Positions 8,376 through 15,299 are shown, counted from the stretch's first letter. The stretch: DNA of 26,382 nt from JABILX01 sp041648305 (GCA_041648305.1 JBAZPI010000007.1:1-26382), one strand, 5' to 3'. Program-made: numbers and translations. Notes: generated by a model from the sequence alone, not told the origin.

Positions 8376-8398
8376 AGTATACATTCCGATTGTATACT
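8376..8398. promoter_or_regulatory. Palindromic operator of the antitoxin gene
   Basis: AGTATACA and TGTATACT form a perfect 8-bp inverted repeat with a 7-nt spacer. On the minus strand the arms contain TATACT and TACAAT, good -10 candidates for the antitoxin gene. Repressor binding would therefore block its promoter. AbrB-family antitoxins usually autoregulate in this way; the specific assignment is inference. Confidence 0.65.
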
Positions 8399-8426
8399 AT
8401 ACTTAAACCTTTTAAAAAGCAATGAT

Positions 8427-8459
8427 CCATGCTACAATCCCCACGTTTAAATTATAAAC
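8427..8459 (+). promoter_or_regulatory. Duplicated upstream segment of zincin gene 2
   Basis: TACAAT at 8433-8438 and the inverted repeat GTTTA-AATTA-TAAAC at 8445-8459 match those before copy 1. Sequence identity with copy 1 begins at 8427, which marks the left edge of the duplication. Confidence 0.4.
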
Positions 8460-8469
8460 AAACTTTCCT

Positions 8470-9669
8470 ATGAAACGTTCAATAAAAATAATACTTGGTG
8501 TTGTTTTAGGCTTGGTTGTTGCTGGCGTGGCCTTGTTTTTGACTCAAGGCAATTTTGTCCAGGGCTTAATGAGACCTGCGTACGATGCAAACAAATGCTA
8601 CGATTCGGACGGCGGCAAAACCTACGAGACAAAAGGAACTACATACGGGAAAATGACCACGAGAAGTAAACAGACGCAATACACAGATTCTTGTGATGGA
8701 GATACGTTGGTCGAATATTATTGTGATGGGACGAAAGTGAAGAAAGAAGAAAAAGAATGTGGTAAATGCATAGATAGTAAATGTGATACCGAATACTGCA
8801 ACCAAACAGAGTTCAAAACAGCCTTTATACTGTTGGTTGAGGACATGGAAAATATAAACCCAGAAGTCCTGGATAAAGCAGATTTTTACAGAGAACAGAC
8901 TTCAACCGCTTTTGCCGAAGCCACAAACAACCTTGCATCGATGGATACTTCAACACCATTATTTATAATGGAAACCGAGGATACAATGTTTGATGAGCTT
9001 AAAAAGTTAACTCACCAGGATATAATCACTAATAATTTTTATGAAACAAATCCGGACGACTATGATTTCATAATCGTATTTACAGCGTTTGATAGCAACG
9101 GAGCTCCCTCGAATTATATGGGAGTCACAAATCAAATAGAAGGCATAGGTATTCCCCTGGGAGATTCCACATTGTCCATGGGAAGTGAGGGACAACTAAA
9201 AGGGGTAATTGTGCTGTATGATTGGCACGAAGCTATAGCTCCACCACAATATGTGACGTCTACATCTCATATTCTCCATTTTTTAATTCCTCACGAGATA
9301 GGACATTACTGGGGAGTATATGTCGGAGATAAATTTAGCGGTGATGGAAGTGAGGAATTAGGATTAAAAGACTACTTGAGTTCTTACCATTTTTACGGGG
9401 GACTCGAGTCCCCATATGAAACGGGAACGCTAATGGGGGCGAATTACTTTATACCTAGTGGCAATGGGACTTTTGTGATAAATAATGATGAACTTGGAAT
9501 TAAGAAATATCATCCGTTTATGCTTTATTTTATGGGACTTTTGCCGGAAAGTGAGTATGGCACAAAATATCAGATATATGATTTGGGACCCGCTTATAAT
9601 GCTACGCCTTATAAACAAGTTAGCGTAAACGACATTATTGCTGTCGAAGGTGAGAGAAAATGTAAGTAA
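8470..9669 (+). CDS. Secreted or anchored HExxH zincin-like protein, copy 2
   Basis: The 399-residue paralogue of the protein at 6623-7858 has the same parts: a hydrophobic N-terminal segment (about 5-26), a Cys-rich module (C43 onward, CYDSDGGK and SCDGDTLVEYYCDG), and a zincin-like domain with HEIGHYWGVYVGD (H275, E276, H279). It is shorter because a Gly-rich loop before HFYGGLESPYETG is missing (SSYHFYGG here). The N- and C-terminal parts and the catalytic helix are nearly identical between copies. The segment of about residues 215-265 differs most, which suggests selection or relaxed constraint there. The final residues NDIIAVEGERKC are shared. Function is unknown beyond probable surface or secreted metallopeptidase activity. 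Confidence 0.75.
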   Translation: MKRSIKIILGVVLGLVVAGVALFLTQGNFVQGLMRPAYDANKCYDSDGGKTYETKGTTYGKMTTRSKQTQYTDSCDGDTLVEYYCDGTKVKKEEKECGKCIDSKCDTEYCNQTEFKTAFILLVEDMENINPEVLDKADFYREQTSTAFAEATNNLASMDTSTPLFIMETEDTMFDELKKLTHQDIITNNFYETNPDDYDFIIVFTAFDSNGAPSNYMGVTNQIEGIGIPLGDSTLSMGSEGQLKGVIVLYDWHEAIAPPQYVTSTSHILHFLIPHEIGHYWGVYVGDKFSGDGSEELGLKDYLSSYHFYGGLESPYETGTLMGANYFIPSGNGTFVINNDELGIKKYHPFMLYFMGLLPESEYGTKYQIYDLGPAYNATPYKQVSVNDIIAVEGERKCK

Positions 9670-9707
9670 TCGATACTAAAAAGGCAAGTAAATCCTACCG
9701 TGCCATC

Positions 9708-9847
9708 CAAGGGGAGCGGAAAATACTCAAAAAAGTTATTTTGTTGCATTTTTGTTCCGCACTGCGGGACAAAAACCGCTTCGGCGTACATGCTAGCCGA
9801 AGCAGGCTTGCAACACTAACTTTTTTGAGTTTTTCCCGCTCCCCTTG
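9708..9847. repeat. Double-hairpin (T-shaped) palindrome upstream of fusA
   Basis: The outer stem pairs CAAGGGGAGCGG (9708-9719) with CCGCTCCCCTTG (9836-9847). It continues as CTCAAAAAAGTTA (9726-9738) with TAACTTTTTTGAG (9817-9829) and GTTGCA (9743-9748) with TGCAAC (9809-9814). Enclosed are two adjacent hairpins: 9749-9775 (five T then GTTCCGC, loop ACT, GCGGGAC then five A) and 9778-9803 (GCTTCGGC and GCCGAAGC around a central CATG). The layout matches the pair at 14327-14555. Its right arm includes the TTG of the fusA -35 box. Confidence 0.85.
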
Positions 9848-9872
9848 ACTTCCCCTCTCTTCTACCTATAAT
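9845..9872 (+). promoter_or_regulatory. fusA promoter
   Basis: TTGACT (9845-9850) and a perfect TATAAT (9867-9872) are separated by 16 nt, a strong sigma-70-type promoter. The expected start at about 9879 leaves a leader of about 45 nt with no Shine-Dalgarno. The -35 box overlaps the last bases of the double-hairpin palindrome. Confidence 0.85.
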
Positions 9873-9923
9873 ACTCCAGCAATCCAAAAAGTTGCCTTTT
9901 ACACATACATAAACTCAAAAACC

Positions 9924-12008
9924 ATGGCTGAAGATTTAAACTTTTTACGCAATATCGGAATCATCGCACATATCGATGCCGGAAAAACAACAACGACCGA
10001 ACGCATACTCTTCTACACAGGTAAAACACACAAAATAGGCGAAGTTCACGACGGCGAAGCCCAGATGGACTGGATGGAACAAGAGCGCGAACGCGGAATC
10101 ACAATCACCTCGGCGGCCACAACATGCTTCTGGACGCCAAAAAACAGCACACAATACCGAATCAATATCATCGACACCCCAGGACACGTTGACTTCACGG
10201 CCGAAGTAGAACGCTCTCTTCGCGTACTCGACGGAGGAGTCGTCGTATTCGACGGATCACAGGGAGTTGAGCCACAATCCGAGACTGTTTGGCGACAAGC
10301 GGACAAGTATCACGTTCCGCGAATGGCGTTCATAAACAAAATGGACAAATTGGGCGCAGACTTCTACATGAGCTTGGACTCAATCTTGAAACGTCTCTCA
10401 CCAAACGCCGTAGCGATCCATCTCCCAATCGGACAAGACTCTGAACACGAAGGAATAATCGACATAATAGAAAGAAAAGCTCTTCACTTCGAAGGAGATA
10501 AAGGCCAAAACATCACCGAATCAGAAGTCCCGGAGGACAAGAAAGACGAAGTTGAAAAATACAGAGCAAACTTAATAGAAAAAGTCTCCGAATATGACGA
10601 TACATTGATGAGCAAATTCGTAAGCGGAGAAGAGCCTACAGTAGCAGAAATAAAGGCCGGCTTGAGAAAAGCAACTATCTCAAACGAAATTTACCCGGTT
10701 CTTTGCGGTTCATCTTTAAAAAACATTGGCACACAACCGCTTCTCGACGCAGTATGTTGGTATCTCCCATCCCCCATGGATCTTCCCCCGGTCAAAGGAA
10801 TAAAACCGCGAACGGAAGAACCGTTGGAAAGAAAACTTATTGATGATGAACCTTTCTGCGCTTTGGCGTTCAAAATAGCCACAGATCCATTCGTAGGAAC
10901 ACTCACCTACTTCCGAGTATATTCCGGAGTCGTTGAAGCCGGCAGTTATGTATACAATTCAAACACGGAAACCAAAGAACGAATGGGCCGAATTCTTCAA
11001 ATGCACGCAAACACAAGACAGGAAATCAAAGAAGTGCACGCGGGAGATATCGCGGCAGTCGTTGGACTTAAGGACACATCCACGGGACACACTCTTTGCG
11101 ACCAAGGCAAACAAATCATTCTCGAGCAAATTTCATTCCCGGAACCTGTTATCTCTATCGCAGTCGAGCCGAAAACAAAAGCGGATCAAGAAAAAATGGG
11201 CATGGCTCTTCAGAAACTTGCCAGTGAAGACCCGACATTCAGAGTTCGCACAGATGAAGAAACGAGCCAAACAATCATCTCCGGAATGGGAGAATTGCAC
11301 TTGGATATCATCGTTGATCGTATGAGACGCGAATTCAAGGTTGAAGCTAACGTAGGTCAACCGCAAGTTGCATACAGAGAAACAATCCAGACAGAAGTCA
11401 CAATGGAAGAAAAATACGCAAAACAATCCGGAGGTCGTGGTCAATACGGACACGTACACCTACGCCTTACACCTCAAGAACCGGGAGCCGGATATGAATT
11501 CGTGGACGCTGTCGTTGGAGGTAAAATCCCAAGAGAATACATCCCGGCGGTAAACAAAGGTATTCAAGAAGCGATGACACGCGGTGTTCTCGCGGGCTAC
11601 CCAATGGTGGATATTAAAGCGGAACTATTCGATGGTTCATACCACGATGTCGACTCCTCGGAAATGGCATTCAAAATTGCAGGTTCTATCTGTTTCCAAA
11701 ACGGCGCAAAAAAAGCCAACCCCGTGATTTTGGAACCGGTTATGAAAGTGGAAGTGGTAACTCCGGCAGAATATTTCGGAGACGTAATGGGCAACTTGAA
11801 CGCACGCCGTGGACAAATCAAAGAAACCGGCGAAAGAGGAATAGCAAAATTCATCAAAGCCGAAGTACCCTTGGCAAACATGTTCGGATATGCGACAGAT
11901 CTTCGCTCAATGACTCAAGGACGCGCCAGCTATACGATGGAATTCGGCTACTACTTCAAAGTACCTCAAAACGTAGCAACTGAAATTATTGCAAAGAGAG
12001 CGTCTTAA
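9924..12008 (+). CDS. fusA: Elongation factor G
   Basis: The 694-residue GTPase drives translocation of tRNA and mRNA through the ribosome. GTP-binding motifs are AHIDAGKTT (15-23), the switch I segment RERGITI, DTPGHVDF (84-91) and NKMD (138-141). Further on come the domain IV loop region (GGRGQYGHVHLRL) and the domain V segment (GNLNARRGQIKETGERG). Length and start (MAEDLNFLRNIGIIAHIDAG) match bacterial EF-G1. It has its own strong promoter instead of sitting directly behind rpsG. A second promoter separates it from tuf, 111 nt downstream. Confidence 0.98.
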   Translation: MAEDLNFLRNIGIIAHIDAGKTTTTERILFYTGKTHKIGEVHDGEAQMDWMEQERERGITITSAATTCFWTPKNSTQYRINIIDTPGHVDFTAEVERSLRVLDGGVVVFDGSQGVEPQSETVWRQADKYHVPRMAFINKMDKLGADFYMSLDSILKRLSPNAVAIHLPIGQDSEHEGIIDIIERKALHFEGDKGQNITESEVPEDKKDEVEKYRANLIEKVSEYDDTLMSKFVSGEEPTVAEIKAGLRKATISNEIYPVLCGSSLKNIGTQPLLDAVCWYLPSPMDLPPVKGIKPRTEEPLERKLIDDEPFCALAFKIATDPFVGTLTYFRVYSGVVEAGSYVYNSNTETKERMGRILQMHANTRQEIKEVHAGDIAAVVGLKDTSTGHTLCDQGKQIILEQISFPEPVISIAVEPKTKADQEKMGMALQKLASEDPTFRVRTDEETSQTIISGMGELHLDIIVDRMRREFKVEANVGQPQVAYRETIQTEVTMEEKYAKQSGGRGQYGHVHLRLTPQEPGAGYEFVDAVVGGKIPREYIPAVNKGIQEAMTRGVLAGYPMVDIKAELFDGSYHDVDSSEMAFKIAGSICFQNGAKKANPVILEPVMKVEVVTPAEYFGDVMGNLNARRGQIKETGERGIAKFIKAEVPLANMFGYATDLRSMTQGRASYTMEFGYYFKVPQNVATEIIAKRAS

Positions 12009-12041
12009 AAGCGCCTTCGAACAAGCCGCAATCAATTTCAC

Positions 12042-12070
12042 TTGCACTACATAACCATTTTCGCTACTAT
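12042..12070 (+). promoter_or_regulatory. tuf promoter
   Basis: TTGCAC (12042-12047) and TACTAT (12065-12070) are spaced by 17 nt. The predicted start at about 12077 gives a leader of about 43 nt that is A/T/C-rich and lacks a Shine-Dalgarno. Confidence 0.7.
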
Positions 12071-12119
12071 ACCCCACGCAATTCACATATAACCTAATTA
12101 TTCTTTTAAAAATCTAACT

Positions 12120-13316
12120 ATGGCTGAAGGAAAATTCGATAGATCAAAACTTCACGTCAACGTAGGAACCATTGGACACGTAGACCATGGTAAAACCACT
12201 TTGACCTCTGCAATCACGATGGTTGCCGCAAAAAAGTTCGGCGGAACAAACAAAGCCGTCTCATTCGACCAAATTGACAACGCTCCGGAAGAGAAAGAGC
12301 GCGGTATTACAATCGCAACCTCTCACCAAGAGTATTCAACGGACAAGAGACACTACGCTCACGTCGACTGCCCGGGACATGCCGACTACGTCAAAAACAT
12401 GATTACCGGCGCCGCTCAAATGGACGCAGCGATCCTTGTTGTATCTGCAGCAGACGGACCAATGCCTCAAACACGAGAGCACATCCTTCTCGCCCGCCAG
12501 GTAAACGTTCCTTACATAGTAGTATTCTTGAACAAAATGGATCTTGCTGACCCGGAAATTGCTGAGCTTTCAGAAATAGAAGTACGAGAATTATTGAAGA
12601 AATACGAATTCCCAGGCGACGAAACTCCAATCATCAAAGGATCAGCATTGAAAGCTATGGAAAATCCAGACGACCCGGAAGCACAAAAGCCAATTCTTGA
12701 ACTTCTTAACGTTCTCGATACATATATTCCAGATCCAAAGAGAGAATTGGACAAACCATTCTTGATGCCGGTTGAAGATGTATTCTCAATCAAGGGACGC
12801 GGTACTGTTGCAACAGGAAGAATCGAGCAAGGTATAGTCAAGGTAAATGAAGAAGTTGAGATCATCGGTATCAAAGCTACCCGCAAAGTAGTAGTTACAG
12901 GAGTTGAAATGTTCCGAAAGAGTCTTGATGAAGGACGCGCTGGAGACAACGTTGGCCTTCTACTTCGAGGTATTGAAAGAGAAGAAATCGAAAGAGGACA
13001 AGTTATTGCTAAGCCAGGTTCAATCAAACCACACACTAAGTTCGAAGCTCAAATTTACGTTCTTACAAAAGACGAAGGTGGACGACATACTCCGTTCTTC
13101 AAAGGGTACAAACCACAATTCTATATCCGAACTACGGACGTTACAGGAGCATGTGAGCTGCCAGCAGGAGTAGAAATGGTTATGCCGGGAGATGATGTCA
13201 AGATGGTCATTGAACTCGGAGCGCCAATCGCTATGGATGAAGGAACAAGATTTGCTATCCGCGAAGGTGGCCGAACAGTCGGCGCCGGAGTTGTAGCCAA
13301 GATCTTGGATAAATAG
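12120..13316 (+). CDS. tuf: Elongation factor Tu
   Basis: The 398-residue GTPase delivers aminoacyl-tRNA to the ribosomal A site. Motifs are GHVDHGKTT (19-27), the effector segment ERGITIATSHQEY, DCPGHADY (83-90), NKMD (138-141) and the SAL motif in KGSALKAME. Domains 2 and 3 are complete through the terminal VGAGVVAKILDK. Length is normal. It lies between fusA and rpsJ in the usual order. The hairpin that follows may partly terminate transcription before rpsJ. Confidence 0.98.
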   Translation: MAEGKFDRSKLHVNVGTIGHVDHGKTTLTSAITMVAAKKFGGTNKAVSFDQIDNAPEEKERGITIATSHQEYSTDKRHYAHVDCPGHADYVKNMITGAAQMDAAILVVSAADGPMPQTREHILLARQVNVPYIVVFLNKMDLADPEIAELSEIEVRELLKKYEFPGDETPIIKGSALKAMENPDDPEAQKPILELLNVLDTYIPDPKRELDKPFLMPVEDVFSIKGRGTVATGRIEQGIVKVNEEVEIIGIKATRKVVVTGVEMFRKSLDEGRAGDNVGLLLRGIEREEIERGQVIAKPGSIKPHTKFEAQIYVLTKDEGGRHTPFFKGYKPQFYIRTTDVTGACELPAGVEMVMPGDDVKMVIELGAPIAMDEGTRFAIREGGRTVGAGVVAKILDK

Positions 13317-13329
13317 TTGTCTTTGATAT

Positions 13330-13363
13330 GCCCTTTAAGAGGCTGTTTCGGTCTTTAAAGGGC
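13330..13363 (+). terminator. Hairpin between tuf and rpsJ
   Basis: GCCCTTTAA pairs perfectly with TTAAAGGGC around a 16-nt loop, 13 nt after the tuf stop. No T-run follows, so it may be an attenuator or mRNA-stabilising hairpin and not a full terminator. A second small hairpin GCGCTC-GAA-GAGCGC lies at 13382-13396, just before a TATAGT that might serve as a weak -10 for rpsJ. Confidence 0.45.
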
Positions 13364-13425
13364 CTTCAAATATAGTTATCAGCGCTCGAAGAGCGCCATC
13401 CTATAGTCCTTAAGTCCACACACAC

Positions 13426-13746
13426 ATGGCAGTATCACAACGCATTCGCATCAAAATCAAAGCTTTCGACCACAAAGTCATCGACGAAACAGCAAAACTG
13501 ATCATCGAAACAGCTGAAAGAACAGGAGCTGTAGTCGCAGGTCCTATTCCCCTACCAACAGAGATCGACAAATTCACAGTCAACAAATCAACATTCGTTC
13601 ACAAGAACTCTCGTGAACAGTTTGAAATGCGCACACACAAACGCCTGATCGACATCTCAGACGTCGCTCCAAAAACAATCGAATCACTCCAAAACCTAGC
13701 CCTCCCGGCAGGAGTCGAGATCGAAATTAAGATGATGGCTGAATAA
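13426..13746 (+). CDS. rpsJ: Ribosomal protein uS10
   Basis: The 106-residue S10 is a 30S head protein and, as NusE, an antitermination factor. Key segments are RIRIKIKAFDHKVIDETAK, GPIPLPTEID, KFTVNKSTFVHKNSREQFEM and the C-terminal LALPAGVEIEIKMM. Length is typical. It normally leads the S10 operon directly into rplC. Here almost 1 kb, holding a reverse-strand gene and two palindromic elements, separates it from rplC, so it is probably expressed with tuf. Confidence 0.97.
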   Translation: MAVSQRIRIKIKAFDHKVIDETAKLIIETAERTGAVVAGPIPLPTEIDKFTVNKSTFVHKNSREQFEMRTHKRLIDISDVAPKTIESLQNLALPAGVEIEIKMMAE

Positions 13747-13754
13747 AAACACCG

Positions 13755-14216
13755 CTAATCACACCACGGACCTCCCTCTCGCCACCACCTTGTTGACTGG
13801 CCTCCCCCGGCCGTCTTACACTCATCATTTAAAACTTCAATAACCATCTGTCGAACCGTAGTTTCAACAGGAGGAAGTCTGCTGTCCCCCAAATGTGTCC
13901 TGCAGTTAAAGGGGATTCCTTCGTTCAAATTACCAACTCCACCCGGACACTTTGCAGACATCACCCTAAGCAAACCGTCAATTTCGTCAGGCTTACATAC
14001 CTTCGACTGAAATGCTGGAACATGTGCATACAAACAACTCCGAGCTGCACGTACTACAGAACAACCGCACTTTTTATAATCATCCGGCATACATCCACCC
14101 GCAACAAGAGCCACCAAAAAAGCAATCGCCGCCAACGCACGACCATTTAACGATTCTCTCAACGACGAAACAGGATCAAGACCTTCCCTAACTTCAACAC
14201 CTTTTTTTAGAGCCAT
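13755..14216 (-). CDS. Cys-rich putative lipoprotein, unknown function
   Basis: The 153-residue protein has a hydrophobic segment (about residues 27-41, ALAAIAFLVALVAGGC) ending in a lipobox-like AGGC with C42 as possible lipidation site. The charged region before it is unusually long for a signal peptide. Nine cysteines in all suggest disulphides or metal binding outside the membrane. No family is recognised. I chose the ATG at 14214-14216; a TTG at 14232-14234 would add six residues. A good promoter precedes it (14250-14277, minus strand). It lies opposite to the ribosomal genes, between rpsJ and rplC, which breaks an almost universally conserved junction. Base composition is more GC-rich than its surroundings. 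Confidence 0.6.
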   Translation of the reverse strand: MALKKGVEVREGLDPVSSLRESLNGRALAAIAFLVALVAGGCMPDDYKKCGCSVVRAARSCLYAHVPAFQSKVCKPDEIDGLLRVMSAKCPGGVGNLNEGIPFNCRTHLGDSRLPPVETTVRQMVIEVLNDECKTAGGGQSTRWWREGGPWCD

Positions 14217-14249
14217 AGTATAATTGGTTAACAATTTAATAGGAACCGA

Positions 14250-14277
14250 ATTATACCACGTAGTTTTTTTAACGCAA
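14250..14277 (-). promoter_or_regulatory. Promoter of the Cys-rich putative lipoprotein gene
   Basis: On the minus strand TTGCGT (14277-14272) and TATAAT (14255-14250) are 16 nt apart. The predicted start at about 14243 lies 27 nt before the chosen ATG. This supports the gene being real. Confidence 0.7.
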
Positions 14278-14326
14278 GCTCATCAACAATCTATCTGATT
14301 TTTTTAGGGATTGGAGAGAGTTTCGA

Positions 14327-14416
14327 GCAATCATCATGCTTATTTTCTCCTGTCATGACAGGAGAAAACTGGCTGGTTGCACATGTGCGACCAGCCAGCC
14401 ATCAAGCATTGATTGC
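14327..14416. repeat. Double-hairpin palindrome A of tandem pair
   Basis: The outer stem pairs GCAATCA-(TC)-ATGCT (14327-14340) with AGCATTGATTGC (14405-14416), with a 2-nt TC bulge. Inside are two abutting palindromes: a perfect 26-bp one at 14343-14368 (arms TTTTCTCCTGT and ACAGGAGAAAA, centre CATG) and a 30-bp one at 14369-14398 (arms CTGGCTGGTTGCA and TGCGACCAGCCAG, centre CATG, one T-G mismatch). A run of seven T follows at about 14430-14435. Confidence 0.9.
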
Positions 14417-14437
14417 GAAAACCTTCTGTTTTTTTGA

Positions 14438-14555
14438 GTTGAGAATTTTTTGCAACTGTCATGCTGATTTTTCTCCATCATGATGGAGAAAAACCAGTTT
14501 ATTGCGCATGCGCAGCAAACTGGCCTATCCAGCATCAGTTGCAAAAAGTCTCAAC
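14438..14555. repeat. Double-hairpin palindrome B of tandem pair
   Basis: The outer stem pairs 14438-14465 (GTTGAGA, T-run, GCAACTG, TC bulge, ATGCT) with 14531-14555 (AGCATCAGTTGC, A-run, TCTCAAC). It encloses a perfect 26-bp palindrome (14468-14493, TTTTTCTCCAT and ATGGAGAAAAA around CATG). Abutting it is a 30-bp palindrome (14494-14523, CCAGTTT and AAACTGG outside, GCGCATGCGC at the centre). The palindromes start exactly 125 bp after those of element A. The element ends 12 bp before the rplC -35 box. Confidence 0.9.
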
Positions 14556-14567
14556 CAAAAAAAACCC

Positions 14568-14596
14568 TTGACTCTCTAATCGCTCTTCTATATATT
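14568..14596 (+). promoter_or_regulatory. Promoter of the rplC-secY operon
   Basis: TTGACT (14568-14573), 17 nt, then TATATT (14591-14596) form a strong sigma-70-type promoter. Start is expected at about 14603, giving a leader of about 118 nt to rplC. This is the only convincing promoter I see for the 20-gene ribosomal operon downstream. Confidence 0.85.
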
Positions 14597-14602
14597 GCAA
14601 CG

Positions 14603-14720
14603 GCAATCAGCAGATTGTATGTTAATTTGCCCTTGAGCAGGCCATCCAAAGTCCCTTCAAAGACTTCGGGCCGAGCGGTCTACCTCAAGGCAATCCATAA
14701 GGATATTAACCTCTACTAAA
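14603..14720 (+). promoter_or_regulatory. Structured 5' leader of the S10 operon
   Basis: Nested helices can be drawn. GTTAAT (14621-14626) pairs with ATTAAC (14705-14710). TTGC plus CTTGAG (14627-14637, one bulged C) pairs with CTCAAGGCAA (14684-14693). AGGCC (14639-14643) pairs with GGTCT (14677-14681). AAGTC (14649-14653) pairs with GACTT (14662-14666). A small ATCC-ATAA-GGAT hairpin (14693-14704) would compete with the outermost helix. This layout suits an autoregulatory leader, as known for L4 in the S10 operons of other bacteria; the ligand here is inferred, not shown. Confidence 0.6.
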
Positions 14721-15299
14721 ATGCCAGGAATTCTCGGCAAAAAAATAGGTATGACCCGCGTTTTTCAAGACGATGGTCGCGTGATCCCGATCACAGTTGT
14801 CCAGTGTGAACCAAACGAAATCACACAGGTAAAGACAGCTGCAAAAGACGGATATCCGGCGATAGTCCTGGGATTTTCCAAATTAAGGAAACCAACAAAA
14901 ACCAGGAAATTCCGATACCTTAAAGAGTTCCAGACAGAAGAAACGTTCAACAAAGGAGATAAAATCACATTGGAAAATTTCAAAGACGTTGAAAGCGTAA
15001 AAGTAACAGGCATCTCAAAAGGTAAAGGTTTCCAAGGAGTTGTAAGAAGATACAACTTCAGAGGAGGACCGGCATCACATGGATCATGCCTTCACAGAAA
15101 ACCAGGTTCAATCGGATGCCGCGCGAAACCGGGAAGAGTAGAAAAAGGCAAAAAAATGCCGGGACACATGGGAACAATCACGGTAACCTTGAGAGACGTA
15201 CCAGTCATCTATCTGGATCCAGAGAAAAATTTGATAGGATTGAAAGGACCAACCCCGGGTCCAAACGGATCGTTAATAATAATTCAAAAGAAAATTTAA
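14721..15299 (+). CDS. rplC: Ribosomal protein uL3
   Basis: The 192-residue L3 lies near the 23S rRNA peptidyl-transferase region and is an early assembly protein. MPGILGKKIGMTRVFQDDGR is the classic N-terminus. The core loop reads ISKGKGFQGVVRRYNFRGGP, with HGSCLHRKPGSIGCRAKPGR and KKMPGHMG following. It is slightly shorter than the usual 205-215 residues. It is the first gene of the operon after the structured leader, and 2 nt separate it from rplD. Confidence 0.98.
   Translation: MPGILGKKIGMTRVFQDDGRVIPITVVQCEPNEITQVKTAAKDGYPAIVLGFSKLRKPTKTRKFRYLKEFQTEETFNKGDKITLENFKDVESVKVTGISKGKGFQGVVRRYNFRGGPASHGSCLHRKPGSIGCRAKPGRVEKGKKMPGHMGTITVTLRDVPVIYLDPEKNLIGLKGPTPGPNGSLIIIQKKI

Larger units (their letters stand above)
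6579..9701 (+). repeat. Tandem duplication of the zincin gene unit
   Basis: The unit 6579-7890 (upstream segment, gene, and downstream TACTAAAAAGGCAA) is repeated at 8427-9701 in the same orientation. The copies align from CCATGCTACAATCCC through the stop and about 30 nt beyond. They have diverged mainly in the middle of the catalytic domain. The toxin-antitoxin remnant sits between them. Confidence 0.8.

Noticed and set aside
14314..14416. Element A as a simple rho-independent terminator
   Set aside because: A T-run does follow at about 14430, but the two abutting CATG-centred palindromes inside an outer stem, repeated in B with compensatory changes, are not explained by termination alone.
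14438..14555. Integron attC site
   Set aside because: GTTGAGA/TCTCAAC ends recall attC core sites, but they do not fit GTTRRRY/RYYYAAC, and two perfect inner palindromes are unlike attC. No integrase or cassette is present.
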